Shown: one piece after another, positions 60,401 to 64,000 of the stretch
Numbering within the stretch: position 1 is the first letter of the stretch
How the letters are laid out: each line of letters starts with the position of its first letter
DNA from: Phlebotomus papatasi
Taxonomy: Eukaryota > Arthropoda > Insecta > Diptera > Psychodidae
Assembly: GCF_024763615.1 (NCBI RefSeq)
Contig: NC_077222.1
Span: 15,376,001 to 15,440,000 of the forward strand
DNA: 64,000 nt
Direction: 5' to 3'
Position numbers and translations under genes: made by a program
The notes under the pieces: model-generated
What the model saw: the letters and a program-made list of their open reading frames with translations, nothing else
Databases searched by the model: none
Told to the model about the DNA's origin: nothing

Positions 60401-61755
60401 TTTGTATGCATGCATTTGCATCTAACTGATTTCTAATTGCAATTCCCACACCGCCCCATCCAAAAGAAAAATATTAAGAGCTGGGTTGTTCCTTTGTGAT
60501 TTAAGTAAAAATTAAACTAAGCATTTATTCAGAAGATATATAAATCCTTATTTAAGTTATAGGGTAAGTGTGCCAAATTTCGGCATAGTTGCATGCAAGC
60601 GCGAAAGTCGAAAGTTTGAATTGAAATATTTTAAATACAAATTGATTTTTTTTATTCTTTCTTTTGAAACAGTATTGCTGGGAACCTTGTAAAGAGTTTA
60701 CCGTCTTTATTTACTCTAAAATCATTCTTAATACATTTTAAAAGGAATAAAAATATAGACAGACTTTCATTGTCATAGTTCCTTGCCCCTCGGGAATTCT
60801 TTCAATATCTTTTTCACGTCATCTAGTTTGTCGAAGCTACATTTTTTGTTATTCTTTTGCATTGTATAATCTCTAGAGTACGTAAAATCTAAAAGTTCAT
60901 GAAAATTCGAGGAACAAAAAAAGTGGCCGAAATTGCAAGCTGGCCGGAATTTGGCACACTTACCCTAATTACCCTTGTAATTGAAAAGGATAAAAAATCA
61001 CGACTAAATATTCTTTTGTGTTCTTCCAGTTGGGCGTATCCTATACTTGCTCAGTCATTCTACGATACACTAAGTCACTCAATTGGTAAGTTATTGAGAT
61101 GATTAATACAGTGAATGGTCATTCTGGTCACGAACTACCTTTTAATGAATTGTTGGATGCATGCGGTATTTTCGCAGTTGTACCATTGTCTGTGGTGCTG
61201 GTGCCATACTTCAAACCAAAACTACCACCGTATCTGCACTATGCGTCGGTGGGTGTTCAAATAGCAAAAGAGATTCTGCGCTCGATTACACGAGCATTCG
61301 AGGATAAAGCCCTAAAATGTGTCCCGGGCAGTGTGAATATATTTTCCAATTCGAGCCGCATGGACATCCTTATACATTCGGGCGGCATGCAAATAGCCTA
61401 TCATTCCCTCCTGTCACTCACAGGCCCCATTAAGGGTATGGAGCGCCTGGGTGGTCTGAATTTATCCCCAACGCAAATTTTCTATCTCGTCTCCGCCCAG
61501 GAATTGTGTGCTGATTCTCTCTACACTGGCATCGACACGGACTCGGACGATTTTACGGATATGTAAGTGGCATTTGTGGGATGAGGCCTTTCTCCCTTGG
61601 CGTCAATAGTAAATTGATATATGCAGTAATTGTGTGGGAAATGTTCATTTTGCAGACTAGGATGGCTCATAGCTCAGGGTGGCAGTGCCAATGAAGTATT
61701 CCATTGTCCACATGGTAGTGTCATCAACACCAAGAAAACCTGCAACATTCTGTGA
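30213..61755 (+). CDS. neprilysin-like M13 family protein, catalytic site lost (10 coding exons)
   Basis: Ten exons (30213-30416, 40721-41111, 46884-47176, 47326-47493, 47605-47688, 51372-51653, 51719-51975, 61030-61085, 61178-61562, 61656-61755) join with consistent phases to 2220 nt, 739 aa plus stop; M13 neprilysins are about 750 aa. Order: an acidic, Ser/Gly-rich cytoplasmic N terminus of about 85 residues; a Cys-containing juxtamembrane segment; a signal anchor (about residues 97-122); LDPCKDF, the usual start of the M13 ectodomain; several N-glycosylation sequons; the C-terminal half with HYASVGVQIAKEI, LSPTQIFYLVSAQELC and FHCPHGSVI. In active members the second half carries HExxH and ExxxD zinc sites. 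Here they read KEILR and DILIH, so both histidines and the glutamate ligand are gone, and the final CxxW is CNIL. It should be a type II membrane pseudopeptidase, like the many neprilysin-like (Nepl) paralogues of flies. Introns host many transposons. Confidence 0.9.
31040..31236. mobile_element. short TIR element (MITE), worn
   Basis: The left end after TA reads GGGGCACCGGGGGCACC and the inner left part GGGGCAGCTTTGAA. The right end reversed reads GGGTGAATCGGGACAGCTTT. The ends are imperfect inverted repeats, and the right TA has become TG. A related, more decayed sequence occurs at 54600-54715. Confidence 0.5.
31698..32076. mobile_element. long palindromic MITE with a triplicated 50-bp segment
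   Basis: Outer arms match as inverted repeats from GCTTTGCACGGTCYTAAGC inward to GACTCCGCAATATATTTTC. The words CCAGGGAAAAGTGT...CACATTTATT occur three times, once on the plus strand (about 31776-31826) and twice on the minus strand (about 31872-31920 and 31963-32015). A second inverted pair (CGTAGGAAAATTTAG and reverse) encloses the middle copy. The right end (AGCATGGGCAGTTTCCC, then TTA) resembles the end of the element at 36881-37863. Confidence 0.7.
32439..33288. mobile_element. TA-flanked MITE interrupted by another MITE
   Basis: The left end after TA (32437-32438) is GGGGAGAGTTGGCATGTTAG. The right end, reversed after TA (33289-33290), is GGGAAAAACCTGCATGTTTG. The ends are diverged inverted repeats. 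The element at 32560-33197 sits inside it. Confidence 0.6.
32560..33197. mobile_element. TA-flanked MITE, 638 bp
   Basis: Ends GGATAACGTGTGGTATTTCT and, reversed, GGGTAACGTGTGGTATTTCG are nearly perfect inverted repeats flanked by TA on both sides. TGGACA/GGGACA continue them. It contains no coding frame. TA target duplication suggests a Tc1/mariner-type transposase as the mover. Confidence 0.75.
33289..34422. other. intron 1 segment, nothing recognised
   Basis: AT-rich intronic DNA with short ATTT runs (about 33720-33740). I see no gene or clear repeat. Confidence 0.4.
34425..34636. mobile_element. TA-flanked MITE, 212 bp
   Basis: AGGTAAATTGCCCTC (left) and, reversed, AGGTAAAGTGCCCTC (right) continue to CGACCGGT at both ends, giving about 28-bp inverted repeats with four mismatches. 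TA flanks both sides (34423-34424 and 34637-34638). Confidence 0.72.
34639..36651. other. intron 1 segment, no gene supported
   Basis: Less AT-rich around 35090-35400 than its surroundings, with frames on the minus strand that have no recognisable domain. CAGTAAACTCTTTAAGCACG near 36451 looks like a lone pogo-type transposon end. A conserved noncoding element at 35090-35400 is possible but untested. Confidence 0.35.
36654..38052 (-). mobile_element. MITE family 1, copy A, split by a nested element
   Basis: The ends GGGTAAGTGTGCCAAATTCC and, reversed, GGGTAAATGTGCCAAATTTC are flanked by TA (36652-36653 and 38053-38054). Removing the nested element at 36881-37863 leaves about 414 bp. These match, in opposite orientation, the copies at 50497-50926 and 60562-60965. 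Confidence 0.8.
36881..37863. mobile_element. 983-bp TIR element nested in MITE copy A
   Basis: The left end GGGGAAAGTCACCATGCT and right end (reversed) GGGGAAAGTGACCATGCT differ by one base in 18 and are flanked by TA (36879-36880 and 37864-37865). No open frame long enough for a transposase is seen, so it is non-autonomous. Confidence 0.8.
38055..38850. repeat. degenerate minisatellite rich in TTTTTACTGATCA
   Basis: About 30 imperfect units of 22-27 bp alternate ACTGATCA, ACTGACCA or GCTGACCA with T-rich spacers (TTTTTAATTTTTT). It starts directly at the right edge of the MITE. Frames open in it encode FTDHFLF-like repeats and are artefacts. Confidence 0.9.
38851..40720. other. end of intron 1 with a diverged tandem duplication
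   Basis: About 39080-39215 and 39400-39530 share CCAAGKTAGAYTCAGGCTGA, then TTACGTAAAGG or CACGTAAAGG, in the same order roughly 325 bp apart. This is an old direct duplication. Otherwise nothing is recognised. A long open frame on the minus strand (40387-40866) is discussed in the findings. Confidence 0.45.
40721..41111 (+). CDS. M13 gene exon 2: membrane anchor and start of ectodomain
   Basis: The acceptor is TCTGTATAG and the donor AAA|GTGAGT, ending in phase 1. It encodes a Cys-rich juxtamembrane piece (CCAPCIW), a roughly 25-residue hydrophobic anchor (LLVTSLLVVSPILFLI), a Pro/Cys-rich stalk and ARMNGKLDPCKDFKSYSC. The last matches the MNxxxDPCxDFxxYxC signature that opens M13 ectodomains. 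The usual CGGW continuation is replaced by CSPI. Confidence 0.9.
41886..42163 (+). mobile_element. 5'-truncated non-LTR retrotransposon tail with 11-bp target duplication
   Basis: AATAGACAAAT occurs at 41886-41896 and 42153-42163 and bounds a 256-bp insert. From its first base the insert is open and reads GHVQRM, then RRRRPRGRPRTRW, LGIEPEHL and AEDRQAWAANL. This is the C-terminal tail of a LINE reverse transcriptase polyprotein. It ends at a stop (42119-42121), a short 3' UTR and a (TGAA)n tail. Truncation within the ORF, the simple-repeat tail and the target duplication are the hallmarks of target-primed insertion. Clade is uncertain (RTE- or CR1/L2-like). Confidence 0.88.
42297..42540. mobile_element. 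hairpin insertion with 59-bp inverted arms and 12-bp flanking repeat
   Basis: Arms at 42340-42398 and 42471-42529 pair at 58 of 59 positions around a 72-nt centre. CGAATAATTACT flanks the unit at 42297-42308 and 42529-42540. The centre has CTGAGGA (42443-42449), a pairable GGGGC/GCTCC stem and GAAAC (42467-42471) followed by GTTGTC. This order resembles the core of a hammerhead ribozyme as carried by Penelope-like retroelements. A proper stem I is not seen, so the ribozyme idea is tentative. Confidence 0.6.
42724..43056 (+). mobile_element. foldback-like element, copy 1, with 9-bp target duplication
   Basis: AAATTTACC lies at 42724-42732 and 43048-43056. The 315-bp insert starts CGGTGGCAGCC and ends CCGGGACCC. 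Each end carries tandem 15-bp units (AAAATCCCGAACGCC type on the left, GGGATTTTGGCTTTC type on the right), about four and six copies, facing each other. The non-repeated core is about 90% identical to copy 2, in inverse orientation. Long ends made of short tandem repeats plus 9-bp duplications are typical of Foldback-type elements. Open frames through it are repeat artefacts. Confidence 0.88.
43553..43767. mobile_element. MITE with about 38-bp inverted repeats
   Basis: GGGGAAAGCAGCCTGCCTTT on the left and, reversed, GGGAAAATGGTCTGCCTTTG on the right continue through GAATGCGGCARCCTTTGAAT. The left flank is TA and the right flank TTA. Length is about 215 bp, with no coding capacity. Confidence 0.75.
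44005..46170. mobile_element. possible enlarged MITE family 1 copy
   Basis: The left end GGGGAAGTGTGCCAAATTTC (after TA at 44003) and the right end, reversed GGGTAAGTGTGCCAAATTTC (before TA at 46171), are family-1 ends 2.17 kb apart. Between them lie a cluster of TCTGTAGATATTC words (44225-44425), the SINE-like unit at 45003 and unassigned DNA. The ends may belong to one element expanded by insertions or to two separate fragments. Confidence 0.4.
45003..45172 (+). mobile_element. tRNA-derived SINE-like unit
   Basis: TGGCTCAGTTGG (45012-45023) is a perfect polymerase III A box. GATTCGATC (45056-45064) is B-box-like at the right spacing, with a pairable GGCTCT/AGAGTC stem between. The 3' part is unrelated to tRNA and ends near AATAATAAT. 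No tRNA cloverleaf closes, so a SINE is more likely than a tRNA gene. No target duplication was found. Confidence 0.5.
46884..47176 (+). CDS. M13 gene exon 3
   Basis: The acceptor is GCGTGTCTAG. The leading AT completes an AAT (Asn) codon begun in exon 2. The donor is GAG|GTAAAA, phase 0. It encodes the helical part after the N-terminal signature, including LLETN and the GRLYESCLRQSL segment equivalent to the family's conserved kYxsCmd motif, then a strand region ending in APVLE. An NGS sequon lies in the middle. Confidence 0.88.
47177..47325 (+). other. intron 3 (149 bp)
   Basis: A GT-AG intron between exons 3 and 4, with no feature beyond the splice sites. Confidence 0.85.
47326..47493 (+). 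CDS. M13 gene exon 4
   Basis: The acceptor is CACATATAG and the donor AGG|GTGAGT; phase 0 at both ends, 56 codons. It encodes NTIRWMGPKAPPYKIRND, then a helix of charged residues (LSKEQRQSEMDLIRNFVSEL). This corresponds to the helical N-terminal subdomain of M13 proteins. It is quite diverged, and assignment rests on phase and position. Confidence 0.8.
47605..47688 (+). CDS. M13 gene exon 5
   Basis: A strong acceptor (CCTTTTTTGCAG) and donor (TAC|GTAAGT) enclose 28 codons in phase 0. The segment SNSYVVYNVTTLSTTYSY matches the family's xYNpMTLxEL region just before the conserved W-containing helix that begins exon 6. It carries an NVT sequon. Confidence 0.85.
48083..48656. mobile_element. MITE with TACACAGAAAAAA ends
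   Basis: TACACAGAAAAAAT at the left and the same word reversed at the right (ending 48656) begin roughly 70-bp diverged inverted repeats containing GTTTGT, TACGAAATG and CGTAAAT. The middle has a perfect CCAGCG/CGCTGG hairpin (48274-48290) and AAGACGGCGGTGGAC, a word that recurs at about 49302. Confidence 0.65.
48657..50496. other. intron 5 segment, mostly unrecognised
   Basis: AT-rich DNA. Around 49700-49927 it keeps a worn relative of MITE family 1 (internal words plus CTGTCCGGAATTTGGCACA near its right edge). No gene is seen. Confidence 0.4.
50497..50926 (+). mobile_element. MITE family 1, copy B, 430 bp
   Basis: GGGTAAGTGTGCCAAATTTC on the left and, reversed, GGGTAAGTGTGCCAAATTCC on the right, each flanked by TA (50495-50496 and 50927-50928). 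The interior matches copy C closely and copy A in reverse. Confidence 0.88.
51372..51653 (+). CDS. M13 gene exon 6
   Basis: The acceptor is CTTCAACAG and the donor CGA|GTAAGT; 94 codons, phase 0. LKWNDVIPQNW starts the region equivalent to xDWxxyLn in neprilysins, followed by VVRSLDYFNRLHTLL, NSLLLLFALG and a Cys near MVCTKATMWALPQASSALYM. This last stretch corresponds to the family's CxxxxxxxxmpxAxxxxY segment. Typical M13 spacing is kept. Confidence 0.9.
51719..51975 (+). CDS. M13 gene exon 7
   Basis: A 65-bp intron precedes it. The acceptor is GGGAACAG and the donor GTTGC|GTGAGT, ending in phase 2. It encodes the helical VEMLFETLKAHLKRA, the linker ALVKLSSLKIQ (family: kLxxxxxxIGYP), then WFENILKLYKLQLQQL and NFNMTMD. 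The expected IGYPD reads IQANPW. Confidence 0.9.
52746..52814 (+). pseudogene. stub of pogo-type transposase N terminus
   Basis: Twenty-two codons, basic and helix-forming, match the opening of CENP-B/pogo DNA-binding domains (K-R-x-R-T-S...A-K-K-V-E-A-V-E). The frame ends in TAA just before the nested repeat unit. Catalytic DDE regions are absent. The call rests on the motif together with pogo-like terminal repeats. Confidence 0.5.
52853..54079. mobile_element. nested unit built of TTACATRAGCCTTACATG words
   Basis: CCCAGTAGCGA on the left and, reversed, CCCAGTAGAGA on the right are inverted ends. Between them, variants of CTTACATAAGCCTTACATGA recur dozens of times in both orientations with no strict period. 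No coding frame is seen. It interrupts the pogo-like element. Confidence 0.6.
54600..54715. repeat. relic related to the MITE at 31040
   Basis: GTGGGGCATCTTTGAA, then CTCCTATTTTAAATGGAATT and AAGCCTTATCATAATGTAAT, follow the order and wording of 31052-31140. No second end is recognised. Confidence 0.45.
54966..55268 (-). mobile_element. foldback-like element, copy 2, with 9-bp target duplication
   Basis: AGATTTTAT lies at 54966-54974 and 55260-55268. The 285-bp insert starts GGGTCCCGGTCAAAATCCC and ends GGCTGCCACCG, exactly the ends of copy 1 reversed. Tandem 15-bp GGGATTTTGGCTTTC units number about two on one side and seven on the other, so unit number differs between copies. Confidence 0.9.
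55269..55910. other. intron 7 segment, nothing recognised
   Basis: AT-rich intronic DNA with no gene or clear repeat. Confidence 0.4.
55911..56689. mobile_element. TA-flanked TIR element, 779 bp
   Basis: GAGGAGACTGAGGGAAAAGT (left) and, reversed, GAGGAGACTGGGGCAAAAAA (right) are inverted repeats flanked by TA (55909-55910 and 56690-56691). Two internal stretches (TTCCAAAGTTATAGAG and TTCACAAAGTTGTAGAG) are diverged repeats of each other. No transposase is seen. Confidence 0.7.
57073..58265 (-). pseudogene. LINE ORF2 part 2: RNase H and zinc knuckle
   Basis: Continues the polyprotein in a frame shifted by one base: VIANQALRGIMGY matches the conserved segment that follows the RT thumb in I-type LINEs. 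RNase H has all four acids in place: YTDGS (about residue 124-128), ESVAIYLA, YSDSKSA and GHIGIEGNEIAD. A C-terminal CENC-x8-H-x4-C knuckle is followed by the stop at 57073. No start codon of its own is expected. The single frameshift near 58263-58266 is the only lesion in about 1130 codons, so insertion was recent or the shift is a base-calling error. Confidence 0.9.
58263..60463 (-). pseudogene. LINE ORF2 part 1: endonuclease and reverse transcriptase
   Basis: The frame is open from the truncation point at 60463 to a TGA at 58263, about 730 codons. Counting from the GTG codon at 60449: an APE-type endonuclease with GGDLNGHHEMW (about 74-84) and SDHYAISI (151-158); reverse transcriptase with NYRPISLI (419-426), DLNKAFD (491-497), LPQGSKLSPTLFNI (547-560) and the catalytic FADD (578-581). 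All key motifs are intact. Only the N-terminal third of the endonuclease is lost, by 5' truncation. It nicks target DNA and copies the LINE RNA in intact relatives. Composition is very AT-rich (many Ile, Asn and Lys), like the host. The last codons run into the next segment by a frameshift. Confidence 0.92.
60562..60965 (+). mobile_element. MITE family 1, copy C, 404 bp
   Basis: GGGTAAGTGTGCCAAATTTC and, reversed, GGGTAAGTGTGCCAAATTCC are flanked by TA (60560-60561 and 60966-60967). It closely matches copy B along its length. Its right edge is about 65 bp from the start of exon 8. Confidence 0.88.
61030..61085 (+). CDS. M13 gene exon 8 (56 bp)
   Basis: The acceptor is TGTTCTTCCAG and the donor ATTG|GTAAGT. 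It enters in phase 2 and leaves in phase 1. It encodes AWAYPILAQSFYDTLSHSI. WAY probably replaces the substrate-binding NAY/NAF motif, with Asn changed to Trp, and several extra residues precede the strand equivalent to NxIxxP. The exon lies about 65 bp after a TA-flanked transposon copy. Confidence 0.82.
61086..61177 (+). other. intron 8 (92 bp)
   Basis: GTAAGT...TTTTCGCAG. This choice restores the continuous family motif SIVVP across the junction. It shows that the open frame before 61178 (from 61099) is intronic. Confidence 0.85.
61178..61562 (+). CDS. M13 gene exon 9: degenerate zinc-site exon
   Basis: The start at 61178 uses the acceptor GTATTTTCGCAG, giving a 92-bp intron and the continuous family motif SIVVPLSVVLVPYFKP. 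The alternative AG at 61111 would leave a 26-bp intron and break the alignment. HYASVGVQIAKEILRSITRAF aligns with the HExxH helix, but the site is K-E-I-L-R. RMDILIHSGGMQIAYHSL aligns with ExxAD-GG, but the acids are replaced. LSPTQIFYLVSAQELC matches the family's LTPxQLFFlsxAQxWC. The donor is AT|GTAAGT, phase 2. Confidence 0.93.
61656..61755 (+). CDS. M13 gene exon 10: C terminus
   Basis: The acceptor is CATTTTGCAG; one base completes ATA (Ile) from exon 9. It encodes ILGWLIAQGGSANEVFHCP, then HGSVINTKKTCNIL and TGA at 61753-61755. It matches the family ending F-x-C-p-x-G-S-x-M-n-P-x-x-x-C-x-x-W, except that the last residue is Leu. The Arg/His substrate-site residues expected just before are not seen. 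Confidence 0.92.
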
Positions 61756-62400
61756 ATTTTCCGCAGAGAGAGAAAAAGGCTATCATTCAGCCAAATCTGT
61801 GAGATCTCATTCGTAAATTGCATAATATCGTGATAAACTGGGAGGAAGAGCTATAAAACCTCTCTTGAATTTACTTAGGATGGATATTCATTAGATATTA
61901 AAAAAGTGTTTGTTGAGTATCCTTCCATAAATTAACCATAAAAAAGCTCCACAAAGTAGAAAAAATGCCGCCGAGGACTTCAAGTAACACCAAAGTTTTT
62001 CGCAAAAAAAAAAAAACAAACCGAAACCCAACATTAAGAGAACATACTCTGAGAGAAATAACACTTAGACATGAGATGGAAGTAGACTTTAGAGTGCTTT
62101 TAAGAACTCTCACGTAGGAAAAAAATACAGAAAATAAACTAAGAATCATTAAAGGTGTAGAAGCAAGGAAATTGCTGTAATTTAAGAAGTGCTCCTTAAC
62201 TCTGAAAATCTGGATTTTTTGACATGAGAAATTTTATTATTCTTGTAGATAATGTTAAAAGAGATAAAGAATGACATTTTACTATGGTGGCTAGATAAGC
62301 AATACCTTTTCGATTTGAATTGTTGAAAAAAAAAACATTGGAAAATTGTTGAAATGCAAGAAATCTGTGTTTGTGGATAGCAACTGTTGAGAATGTCCAA
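61756..62400 (+). other. 3' UTR and downstream flank of the M13 gene
   Basis: An AATAAA at 62133-62138 is the best polyadenylation signal, about 378 bp after the stop. No other gene is seen; short minus-strand frames here have no recognisable content. Confidence 0.4.
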
Positions 62401-62860
62401 TACTAAAATTTAAAAATTGCGAAATTTATTAGCCACTCCTCCCGAAGGGGGCGTGGTTTAAATATTTTTAGGTACAAATTACTAAATAGAAATTAGAAAT
62501 AAGTTTAAAAATCTGGTTTTTGTTGTTTCGCATAGGTTTAAATTCCAAGAAAAAGAGGGTAATAATTCTTTCTAAATTTTTGAATTTGTGATAAATTTAC
62601 AAGCGTTATCAAAATGATAAAGTTTCTCAGATTAAAGGAAAATGGAAGATTGTACTAACTGTTTGTGGCCCAAATTCTAGTTATAACCAAACTGTCGCCA
62701 ATTTAAACAGGATGCAACCAAGTTATGTTAAACTGTTAAGTGTTTAGTTAAATTCACGTTTGTGAATTTAACCGGAATATAAATTTTTAAATAATATTTT
62801 TAAATATTTTATTTCTTTTAAATATTTTTTATTTATAAGGGCCGTTCCATTGATGAATCG
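62401..62860. other. AT-rich intergenic DNA
   Basis: Nothing recognised. Confidence 0.4.
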
Positions 62861-63605
62861 ACCAATAATTGAACTTAAGTTTATCAAAGGTTGGCCAAAG
62901 GTTGATGAACGACTAAAAGTTAGTCAAAAGTTGATCAAAGGTTAATAATCTAGAAACAATGAATCGAATGTTAATCTGAAGTTGATCATATTCTAACAGT
63001 TGATCAGAAGTCAAAAATTAATCATCACCCATAGTTGATTATCTACCAGGAGTTGATTAGATGTAGATCAGAAGTTCATAATTTACTAACGGTTACTACG
63101 TTGATCAAAGGTAGTAATCAAAGTTGATAATCGATTAATAATTTGTCAAAATTTGACCAAAAGTTAATAGTTCAGGAACAATGGGTCGAAAGTTGATCAG
63201 GAATTGATACCAAGTTAATCATATACCAACAGTTGATCAGAAATTGATCAAAAGTTGATCATTTACCAACAGTTGTGCCGAAGTTGATCAAAAGTTAGTA
63301 ATCGACTAATAGTTTGTCAAAGTTGATTAAAATTTAATCAGCTACGAACAATTGATCAGAAGTAGTTCAAAAGGTTCAGAGAGGTTATTCAAAAGTTGAT
63401 AGTCAACTAACAGTTTGTCAAAAGTTGATTAAAAGCTAATTATCTACAAATAGTTGATCAGAATTTGATCTAAAATTGTTTATTTATCAACAGTTGGTCA
63501 TCTACCAATAGTTGATTAAAAGTTGAGCAGAAATTTTTCGTTTACCAACAATTGATCAAAAGTTGATCGCTTGTTGCTTGACAAATTGCTGTTCAAAAGT
63601 TAATC
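62861..63605. repeat. degenerate GTTGATCA-rich repeat tract
   Basis: AGTTGATCA, AAGTTGATCAAAAGTTGAT and ACCAACAGTTGATCAGAAG recur about thirty times with spacing of roughly 15-30 bp and no fixed higher period. All are in one orientation except for the palindromic TGATCA core. Non-coding. Confidence 0.85.
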
Positions 63606-64000
63606 AAAATAAATTTCGATTATTATTGGAATTATACAAGGCTATTTAAAACGATCATTGCATAACAGAGTGTCTTGAACCGGATTTGATATTAAAATAT
63701 CGTATTATTGATTTAAGAAAAATGCTTGGAATAATTCGTGACTTTTTTTGTACCGCTTCAGTATCAGTTCTATTTTCTGTTTTAAAATTAAAAGCAATAG
63801 AAGAGAATAAGGATCAGCTAACAAAATATTATCTCTTTAAAAAGAATGTCTCCAAATTTGACTATTTTTAAATTGTTTAATCCAAGAAATAAGCATTAAT
63901 GTTCTTTCGAGCCATAATCCAAGCTGCCTCTCAATTTATATTCAAGTTTGTGATTATTTAAAGTATGGTAATAATTGTAATCCGATTTCTGAGTAAGGGA
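63606..64000. other. AT-rich end of window
   Basis: Nothing recognised. Confidence 0.4.

Larger units (their letters stand above)
56696..60475 (-). mobile_element. 5'-truncated I-clade LINE with 12-bp target duplication
   Basis: AAGAAAAATATT at 56696-56707 and 60464-60475 bounds a 3756-bp insert on the minus strand. It holds the 3' part of ORF2 (endonuclease, reverse transcriptase, RNase H, zinc knuckle), a 365-bp 3' UTR and an (AAG)n tail of about seven units. ORF1 and the start of the endonuclease are missing. An RNase H domain after the RT places it in the I supergroup rather than Jockey or CR1. It lies antisense in intron 7 of the M13 gene, four bases from the TA of the neighbouring MITE. 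Confidence 0.93.

Noticed and set aside
61099..61177. Extension of exon 9 upstream to about 61112
   Set aside because: It would need a 26-bp intron and would interrupt the SIVVP family motif; the acceptor at 61177 solves both.
61741..61755. C-terminal CNIL as a prenylation (CaaX) signal
   Set aside because: In a type II membrane protein this end faces the outside; it is the altered form of the family's CxxW ending.

Overview
The window looks like AT-rich DNA from an insect nuclear genome, most likely a fly (Diptera). The signs are long GT-AG introns, a large satellite array, many short inverted-repeat transposons flanked by TA, an I-clade LINE and an insect-type M13 peptidase family gene. 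I cannot name the species; a nematoceran such as a sand fly or mosquito relative is only a guess. There is no prokaryotic signal.

Positions 1-19740 are one uninterrupted satellite array of about 111 head-to-tail copies of a 177-bp monomer, in two subfamilies with local higher-order periodicity. The array stops in mid-monomer at a perfect 10-bp hairpin. It is followed by a roughly 6-kb island (19741-25726) holding a diverged ~300-bp tandem module, a 72-bp minisatellite, a tRNA-like relic, an unrecognised protein-coding relic with two frameshifts, and the C-terminal RING domain of an IAP-like protein on the minus strand. That last reading frame runs into a 500-N gap (25727-26226). Satellite in the same orientation resumes after the gap and decays at its right edge near 29270.

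From about 30.2 to 61.8 kb lies one plus-strand gene, which I assembled by eye as ten coding exons. Junction phases agree throughout, giving 2220 nt and 739 aa, the normal size for a neprilysin-type M13 membrane peptidase. Topology (type II anchor, glycosylated ectodomain, C-terminal Cys pattern) is kept, but the zinc site is not: the HExxH position reads KEILR and the ExxxD position reads DILIH. The product is therefore predicted to be a catalytically dead neprilysin-like protein.

The four long introns (10.3, 5.8, 3.7 and 9.1 kb) are a graveyard of mobile DNA. They hold at least ten TA-flanked inverted-repeat elements, several nested in one another; a two-copy foldback-like family with tandem 15-bp repeats in its ends and 9-bp target duplications; a 5'-truncated I-clade LINE (12-bp target duplication) with one frameshift; a 256-bp tail of another LINE (11-bp duplication); a pogo-like element with a stub of transposase; a 59-bp inverted repeat with a hammerhead-like core; and degenerate minisatellites. 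After the gene, 61.8-64 kb is AT-rich with a degenerate GTTGATCA repeat tract.

Exon boundaries, target duplications and repeat periods were read directly. Family names come from motif recognition without database searches.
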